Shown here one piece after another: positions 5,311-9,639 of a stretch of 9,639 nt of DNA. Each line of letters begins with the position of its first letter. Position 1 is the first letter of the stretch. The stretch covers positions 1 to 9,639 of the forward strand of contig NZ_JAIWNS010000198.1 in assembly GCF_020216685.1 (NCBI RefSeq). The letters run 5' to 3'. The position numbers were made by a program, and so were the translations under genes. The notes beneath the pieces are model-generated. The model worked only from the letters and a program-made list of their open reading frames with translations. It was not told the origin of the DNA and made no database searches. The DNA comes from Methanospirillum hungatei (GTDB lineage: Archaea > Halobacteriota > Methanomicrobia > Methanomicrobiales > Methanospirillaceae).

Positions 5311-6488
5311 AACCATGGCACATTGAAATTTGTGATGTAACTCTTCGGGACGGTGAACAGACCCCTGGAGTATCATTCACTGCTGATGAGAAGAAGGATA
5401 TCGCAACCCGGCTTGATGCAATCGGAATTGAGGTGATTGAAGCCGGTTTTCCTATTGTATCCGCTCATGAAAAGGAGATGGTCCGGAATATCTCCCGGCT
5501 GGGTCTCTCTGCAAAGATCTGTGGTCTGTCACGGGCCTGCAGGGAGGATGTGGATGCAGCGCTTGATGCCGAAGTTGACATGATCGGGCTATTTATTGCC
5601 CCTTCGGATCTGCACCTTAAATACAAGCATAAAAAGCCCAGGGAGGTTGTTGTTGCGAACGCGCTTGAACAGCTTGATTATGCAGTAGATCATGGCCTTA
5701 TCGTCCGGTTTGGTGCAGAGGATGCATCCCGGACCGATCCTGATATCCTCGTTGACATCTACCGGCAGGCTGCAGACCATAAAGCGACCTATGTCACGTA
5801 TGCCGATACGACCGGGTGTCTGACCCCTCTTGAGGTTGCAACGGTCATGAAGGATCTCGTCCCCAAAACACCTATTCCGATTGCCATGCATGCCCATAAT
5901 GATCTTGGGTGTGCGACGGCAAATACTCTGATCGCTGCAGAACTTGGGGCATATCAGTTGCATACCACGGTGAACGGACTTGGTGAACGGGCAGGGAATG
6001 CACGGCTTGAAGAGGTTTTGGTATCGCTCGTGCTCAAAGGCGGGATTACCCGGTATGACCTTACCGAGATTCCGGCTCTTTCAGAACGGGTTCAGCAGTA
6101 TTCCGGGATTTTTATGCCTGCAACGAAACCGGTGGTCGGTGCGAATGCATTTGCCCATGAGAGTGGGATTCATATTGCAGCCATTCTGGAAAATCCAAAG
6201 ACCTACGAGTTCGTCCCCCCAGAGCTCCTGGGACTGGAGCGGCGGTTTATCCTGGGTAAGCATACCGGAAAGCGTGCTCTGGTGCATATTCTGACTTCGT
6301 TTGGCTATCACATCACCGATGAGCAGGTTATGCAGGTCCTTGAATTGATAAAGGAGAGAAGTGAGGATAAATGCAGTATCAACCAGCGGGTGCTTGCGGA
6401 GATCATCTCCCAGGTCACCGGGGAGGATAAGATCAATGGTGACATTATCGGAGAAGATTCTGGGTGCCCCGGCCGGCACGTATATTGA
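5307..6488 (+). CDS. aksA: Homocitrate synthase family protein AksA, 2-oxoacid chain elongation
   Basis: AksA condenses acetyl-CoA with 2-oxoglutarate, 2-oxoadipate and 2-oxopimelate, giving homocitrate and its homologues on the way to 2-oxosuberate for coenzyme B. The 393-residue protein has all signatures of the isopropylmalate/homocitrate synthase TIM barrel: TLRDGEQTPG (12-21), EAGFP (45-49), RFGAEDASRTD (134-144), the metal-binding HAHND (195-199) and GLGERAGN (224-231). The following HESGIHIAAILENP (284-297) is of the AksA/NifV type rather than the LeuA type. The C-terminal LeuA regulatory domain is missing, so leucine feedback is not expected. The start at 5307 overlaps the upstream stop as ATGA. 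The last 53 bases overlap aksD, an unusually long overlap, and encode a non-conserved tail (from about NGDIIGED). Its neighbours aksD, aksE and aksF strongly support AksA over citramalate or isopropylmalate synthase. Confidence 0.92.
   Translation: MKPWHIEICDVTLRDGEQTPGVSFTADEKKDIATRLDAIGIEVIEAGFPIVSAHEKEMVRNISRLGLSAKICGLSRACREDVDAALDAEVDMIGLFIAPSDLHLKYKHKKPREVVVANALEQLDYAVDHGLIVRFGAEDASRTDPDILVDIYRQAADHKATYVTYADTTGCLTPLEVATVMKDLVPKTPIPIAMHAHNDLGCATANTLIAAELGAYQLHTTVNGLGERAGNARLEEVLVSLVLKGGITRYDLTEIPALSERVQQYSGIFMPATKPVVGANAFAHESGIHIAAILENPKTYEFVPPELLGLERRFILGKHTGKRALVHILTSFGYHITDEQVMQVLELIKERSEDKCSINQRVLAEIISQVTGEDKINGDIIGEDSGCPGRHVY
6422..6426 (+). promoter_or_regulatory. Ribosome binding site for aksD inside aksA
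   Basis: GGAGG sits nine bases before the ATG at 6436, within the coding sequence of aksA. It supports an aksD start deep inside aksA rather than an upstream extension. Confidence 0.65.
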
Positions 6489-7650
6489 TCGACGGATTGA
6501 CCGGGCATTCTGCCATGACGGGACCGGGATTCAGGCAAAGATAATCTATGATGCAATGGGGGCTCCGGGTATTGCACATCCGGATTCTGTCTATATTATC
6601 TATGATCATATTGCCCCGGCAAACAACTCCCAGACTGCAGAGCTCCAGGCTGAGCTTCGGACCCTTGCCAGAGAGAGCGGGGTGCATTTCTGGGATATCG
6701 GCTCTGGTATCTGTCATCAGGTGATGGCGGAAGGCCAGGTGGCACCAGGGGAGGTTGTCATCGGAGCTGATTCTCATTCATGCACACTCGGTGCTCTCGG
6801 GGCGTTTGCAACCGGCGTCGGGGCAAGTGACATGGCCGGTATCTGGGTGTCTGGTGAGACCTGGCTGCGGGTTCCTGATTCAATCGGCATTCATCTCTCC
6901 GGATCCCTGAAGAAAGGAGTTGAGTGGAAGGATGTTGCCCTGACCTATGTGGCACGACTTGGCATGGACGGAGCAACCTATGCGGCCCTTGAGTTCGTTG
7001 GTGAATCTGCGTCGTCGGTTCCCATGGAAGGACGGCTGACATTGTGTAATATGGCGGTTGAGGCCGGGGCAAAGACCGGGCTCTTTTATGCAGACAAGGA
7101 GACTGAGCGATATCTCGCAGGGTATTTTGTTCCCTGTCCGATGCAGGTTCAGGAGAGCCCGGACTATGTGCAGGACTGTTATCTTGACCTCTCCGATCTT
7201 GAGCCGGTGTGTGCGGTTCCTCACCGGGTGGATACTATACAGGCGGTCACGGCCCTTGCAGGGACTCATCTTGACCAGGTCTTTATCGGGACCTGTACGA
7301 ATGGCCGGTTTGAAGATCTCGCACGTGCTGCCAGGATTCTGAAAGGACGCCGGGTAAAGGTCAGAACCATTGTTGTGCCTGCATCAGAGCGTGATTACCT
7401 CAAGGCAATTACGTCAGGGGTTGCTGCTGATCTTGTGCAGGCAGGATGCACCATCGGACCGCCCGGCTGTGGTCCCTGCCTTGGTGCCCATATGGGTGTT
7501 CTGGGTGAGGGTGAAGTAGCCCTCTCAACCGCAAACCGGAACTTTAAGAACCGGATGGGTGTGGGGGCTTCGTATTATCTCTGTTCACCATCCACTGCTG
7601 CAGCAAGTGCGATATATGGTGAGATTACTGACCCACGGGAGGTTATATGA
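6436..7650 (+). CDS. aksD: Homoaconitase large subunit (AksD), 3-isopropylmalate dehydratase family
   Basis: With AksE this forms the [4Fe-4S] hydro-lyase that converts homocitrate and longer homologues to homoisocitrate analogues. The 404 residues match the LeuC/HacA family: VTLSEKILGAPAG at the N-terminus, HDGTGI (27-32), DHIAPANNSQT (57-67), GADSHSCTLGALGAFATGVG (110-129), and the three cluster cysteines in FIGTCTNGR (Cys287) and GPPGCGPC (Cys345, Cys348). A longer in-frame ORF begins at 6361, but family sequence starts with the ATG at 6436, preceded by a good ribosome binding site. It overlaps aksA by 53 bases and aksE by 4 (ATGA). From the large subunit alone it could equally be isopropylmalate isomerase; the AksE specificity loop and the operon decide for homoaconitase. 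Confidence 0.9.
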   Translation: MVTLSEKILGAPAGTYIDRRIDRAFCHDGTGIQAKIIYDAMGAPGIAHPDSVYIIYDHIAPANNSQTAELQAELRTLARESGVHFWDIGSGICHQVMAEGQVAPGEVVIGADSHSCTLGALGAFATGVGASDMAGIWVSGETWLRVPDSIGIHLSGSLKKGVEWKDVALTYVARLGMDGATYAALEFVGESASSVPMEGRLTLCNMAVEAGAKTGLFYADKETERYLAGYFVPCPMQVQESPDYVQDCYLDLSDLEPVCAVPHRVDTIQAVTALAGTHLDQVFIGTCTNGRFEDLARAARILKGRRVKVRTIVVPASERDYLKAITSGVAADLVQAGCTIGPPGCGPCLGAHMGVLGEGEVALSTANRNFKNRMGVGASYYLCSPSTAAASAIYGEITDPREVI

Positions 7651-8135
7651 CTGCCCTTCACGGGTCCGGCCCTGCAGTCTGTATCGGAGAGGATATCGAT
7701 ACGGATCTGGTGATTGCCGGACGATACCTGAGAACAAAAGACTGGAGTTTCTGGGCAGAGCATGTCTTTGAGGATCTTGATCCTACTCTTGCCACAAGAC
7801 TGAAAGGAGCGGTACTGGTCGCCGGAAAGAACATGGGCTGCGGGTCGTCACGGGAACAGGCGGCCCGTGCTCTGCATGAGGCAGGAGTTCTTGCAGTCAT
7901 CGCTCCATCGTTTGCCAGGATTTTTTTCCGGAACTGCATCAATGTCGGTCTTCCGTTACTGGAATGTGATCTGACCGGATGCACCGATGGCATGATCATC
8001 ACCTTTGACTGCACTGAAGGGTGGGTGGACGTGGATGGAACACGGCATATCTTCCGGCCCCTCTCTCCACGGATGCAGGAGATTCTCAAGTCCGGCGGTC
8101 TGATTGAGTACTGGAAACGGAGACGAGAGCGATGA
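7647..8135 (+). CDS. aksE: Homoaconitase small subunit (AksE)
   Basis: The 162-residue swivelling subunit carries substrate specificity for the AksD/AksE enzyme. It shows GEDIDTDLVIAGRYL near the N-terminus, the catalytic-loop motif GCGSSREQAARAL (64-76) and APSFARIFFRNCINVGLPLL (86-105). Residues 27-30 are YLRT. In archaeal enzymes this loop has been linked to homoaconitase (MJ1271 type), whereas isopropylmalate isomerases have YLVY at the same place. This is the best single-residue evidence that the pathway is coenzyme B elongation and not leucine synthesis. The ATG overlaps the aksD stop as ATGA and follows GGGAGGT closely. The 3' end overlaps the next gene, again as ATGA. A run of seven T at about 7921 is kept in frame. 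Confidence 0.92.
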   Translation: MTALHGSGPAVCIGEDIDTDLVIAGRYLRTKDWSFWAEHVFEDLDPTLATRLKGAVLVAGKNMGCGSSREQAARALHEAGVLAVIAPSFARIFFRNCINVGLPLLECDLTGCTDGMIITFDCTEGWVDVDGTRHIFRPLSPRMQEILKSGGLIEYWKRRRER

Positions 8136-8929
8136 TCTTTCCTCCCCACTGCAAATGCATCGGGTATGCAGGAAATAAACCGGTAGGGGACCGGGTGTAT
8201 TTTCTCTCCGAGTATCTGATCCATGAAGTTCCCGATGGATTTGAAATATTAGCCGTGCAGCCTGCAGAGGGGGACGGACTGATGCGGGATATTGCCTCGG
8301 TGACCAGGATTGCTGGGCCTGATGAGGTATACCTGTATCCAGAGCCGGTGGTGCTCCATAACCGGGGAGATCTGATTCAGAAAGCCCTTCAAAGCCCGAA
8401 ACGGTGCACGATTTTCACCGGGATTGAGGAGCATAAGATCTTTATCTGTGATCCGGACCCTGCATCTCTGCTCACGGTTCACGTCTATGATGTCACCCCT
8501 CCCCATCCGCACCTTGCCGGAACTCTGGAGGTTCTTGAAAAGGCAGGGATATTTGGTGAACTTGAGATCAGATTCTGTTATCATGTAAATGATATCAGGG
8601 AGACAAAAGCAGATGCATATCCCTGTAAGGCAGGGGGCTTTTCCCGGACCATCGATTCTGACCGGCTTGTCGGCGATGAGCAGGTGGCAGGGTGTATGAC
8701 GGCACGACAGATGCTTAAGGACTGCTATGGGCATGATTTTCCTCTCATTGATATCTGCCCGGCAAATGCAGCCCAAAAAGAACCGTTTATTGCACGATGT
8801 TGCCGTGCAGAACGCAGCGGGGTACAGACGCTGAATGGAAAGAAGGGTGTGGTGGTTCACTGGGGTGCATCCCCCAAACAGATCACCGATGCCGTGTATG
8901 CATGTATTCATGAATGGAGGAATGGATGA
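8132..8929 (+). CDS. Cysteine-rich conserved protein of unknown function within the aks operon
   Basis: I do not recognise a characterised family for this 265-residue protein; it resembles uncharacterised archaeal DUF proteins. It has no signal peptide or membrane segment, so it is probably cytoplasmic. It contains 12 cysteines, including an N-terminal HCKC pair (7, 9), Cys165 in YPCKAGG, Cys188, Cys209 in IDICPANA and the doublet Cys223-Cys224 in FIARCCRAERSG, followed by VVVHWGASP near the C-terminus. Such a pattern could ligate an Fe-S cluster or zinc, or carry persulfide sulfur, but no standard CX2C motif is present. It is embedded between aksE and aksF with ATGA overlaps on both sides and GGAG nine bases before its ATG, so it is made together with the elongation enzymes. 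Possible roles are sulfur introduction, threonine ligation or assembly of homoaconitase. None is demonstrated. Confidence 0.8.
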   Translation: MIFPPHCKCIGYAGNKPVGDRVYFLSEYLIHEVPDGFEILAVQPAEGDGLMRDIASVTRIAGPDEVYLYPEPVVLHNRGDLIQKALQSPKRCTIFTGIEEHKIFICDPDPASLLTVHVYDVTPPHPHLAGTLEVLEKAGIFGELEIRFCYHVNDIRETKADAYPCKAGGFSRTIDSDRLVGDEQVAGCMTARQMLKDCYGHDFPLIDICPANAAQKEPFIARCCRAERSGVQTLNGKKGVVVHWGASPKQITDAVYACIHEWRNG

Positions 8930-9639
8930 AGCGGGTTGTTGTGGCTCCTGGTGATGGTATCGGACCTGAAGTAATACCTTCTGCACTTGAGGTGCTTCGG
9001 TTCTTTCATCCTGAATGGGAGTATACTCCGGTATATCTGGGGTATGAATGCTGGAAGAGGACCGGAGATGCATTGTCACAAAGGACACTTGAAACACTCA
9101 AAAATGCGGATCTCATCCTGTTTGGTGCGATTACAACACCTCCTGATCCGAAGTATCACAGTGTGGTGCTGCGGATTCGAAAGGAACTGGATCTCTATGC
9201 AAATCTCCGTCCGGTATTCGGAGACGGGTTTGATATTTTGATCGTGCGGGAGAATACCGAGGGGCTCTATTCAGGTATCGAATGGCAGGAGAAGGATCGT
9301 GCCTGTACTCTGCGTGTTGTCAGTGAAGCAGGATCCAGGCGTATTGCCAGATTTGCCTGTGGCTGTGCCAAGCGGAGACGAAGACACCTGACAATCGGCA
9401 ATAAGGCAAATGTCCTGAAGTCTGACTCTTATTTCCTTGATATCTGTATGGAGGAGGCTGAGAAGGCAGGAATATCCATAGATAAAAAGTATATCGACTC
9501 ACTGGTTCTTGATGTCCTGCAGCACCCCGGCCGGTATGATGTCATTGTGACGACGAACATCTTTGGGGACATCCTCTCAGATGCGGCTGCATTTCTGGAA
9601 GGGGGCCTTGGGATGCTTCCCAGCGCGAATATCGGACGG
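8926..9639 (+). CDS. aksF: Homoisocitrate dehydrogenase family protein AksF, 3' end missing
   Basis: AksF oxidatively decarboxylates homoisocitrate and its homologues with NAD(P), giving the next longer 2-oxoacid. The 238 visible residues belong to the isocitrate/isopropylmalate dehydrogenase family: APGDGIGPEV (7-16), the substrate-loop stretch RKELDLYANLRPV (85-97), VRENTEGLYSG (107-117) with the catalytic Tyr114, GNKANVL with the catalytic Lys160, Asp191 in YIDSL, and metal ligands Asp215 and Asp219 in NIFGDILSD, then GGLGMLPSANIG. The frame runs off the right edge; about 90-100 residues are probably missing. The start at 8926 overlaps the upstream stop as ATGA with GGAGG five bases before it. 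Context favours AksF over LeuB; the sequence alone cannot exclude a LeuB or isocitrate dehydrogenase role. Confidence 0.9.
   Translation, partial: MKRVVVAPGDGIGPEVIPSALEVLRFFHPEWEYTPVYLGYECWKRTGDALSQRTLETLKNADLILFGAITTPPDPKYHSVVLRIRKELDLYANLRPVFGDGFDILIVRENTEGLYSGIEWQEKDRACTLRVVSEAGSRRIARFACGCAKRRRRHLTIGNKANVLKSDSYFLDICMEEAEKAGISIDKKYIDSLVLDVLQHPGRYDVIVTTNIFGDILSDAAAFLEGGLGMLPSANIGR

Noticed and set aside
6436..8135. Annotation as leucine-pathway isomerase LeuCD, with aksA and aksF as LeuA and LeuB
   Set aside because: AksE has the YLRT loop, AksA lacks the leucine regulatory domain, and the operon contains Mmp11; coenzyme B elongation explains the set better.
7658..8224. Minus-strand open frame of 188 codons opposite aksE
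   Set aside because: aksE has unmistakable family motifs on the other strand; this frame has low-complexity Ser/Arg/Pro-rich sequence and no supporting start context.
8249..9097. Long minus-strand open frame of 282 codons opposite the orphan gene and aksF
   Set aside because: It is antisense to two genes with clear overlaps and ribosome binding sites, and its protein shows no family-like motif; high-GC codon bias on the plus strand produces such frames.
1..9639. tRNA, rRNA, CRISPR array or insertion sequence
   Set aside because: No cloverleaf-like or rRNA sequence, no regularly spaced repeats and no transposase or terminal inverted repeats were seen.

Overview
This window most likely comes from a methanogenic archaeon. 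The evidence is a methanogenesis marker protein 11 (Mmp11) gene directly followed by a complete or near-complete coenzyme B 2-oxoacid elongation set (aksA, aksD, aksE, aksF). Purine-rich Shine-Dalgarno sites, roughly even GC content and tight ATGA gene overlaps fit the Methanomicrobiales (for example Methanospirillum or Methanoregula relatives). The order is an inference and the genus is not claimed.

Layout. Positions 2-1543 (+) hold the 3' part of a DUF262/DUF1524 (GmrSD-like) modification-dependent restriction protein whose start lies outside the window. Positions 1544-1686 are a short convergent gap. Positions 1687-2113 (-) hold a compact hicBA toxin-antitoxin pair with a likely leaderless promoter. 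Positions 2114-2372 are a divergent control region with a stem-like inverted repeat (2163-2221), a candidate TATA element and a nearly perfect 27-bp palindrome (2319-2345). From 2373 to the window end runs one co-directional cluster with no intergenic gaps: mmp11, a radical SAM enzyme, a shortened IorA-like thiamine diphosphate (TPP) enzyme, aksA, aksD, aksE, a cysteine-rich protein of unknown function, and the 5' part of aksF.

How the genes work together. AksA, AksD/AksE and AksF repeatedly lengthen 2-oxoglutarate to 2-oxoadipate, 2-oxopimelate and 2-oxosuberate, the carbon skeleton of coenzyme B (7-mercaptoheptanoylthreonine phosphate). The later steps are decarboxylation of 2-oxosuberate, introduction of sulfur, ligation to threonine and phosphorylation. 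To my knowledge these have no firmly assigned genes. The four other members of this translationally coupled cluster are a TPP enzyme without ferredoxin domains, a radical SAM enzyme, an Mmp11 with a TiaS-like DDTD motif, and a cysteine-rich orphan. They are natural candidates for those steps. This proposal is the main finding; it rests on gene context and motifs, not on biochemical proof.

The left part (restriction gene plus hicBA) looks like accessory defence or toxin-antitoxin DNA abutting the core methanogenesis operon.
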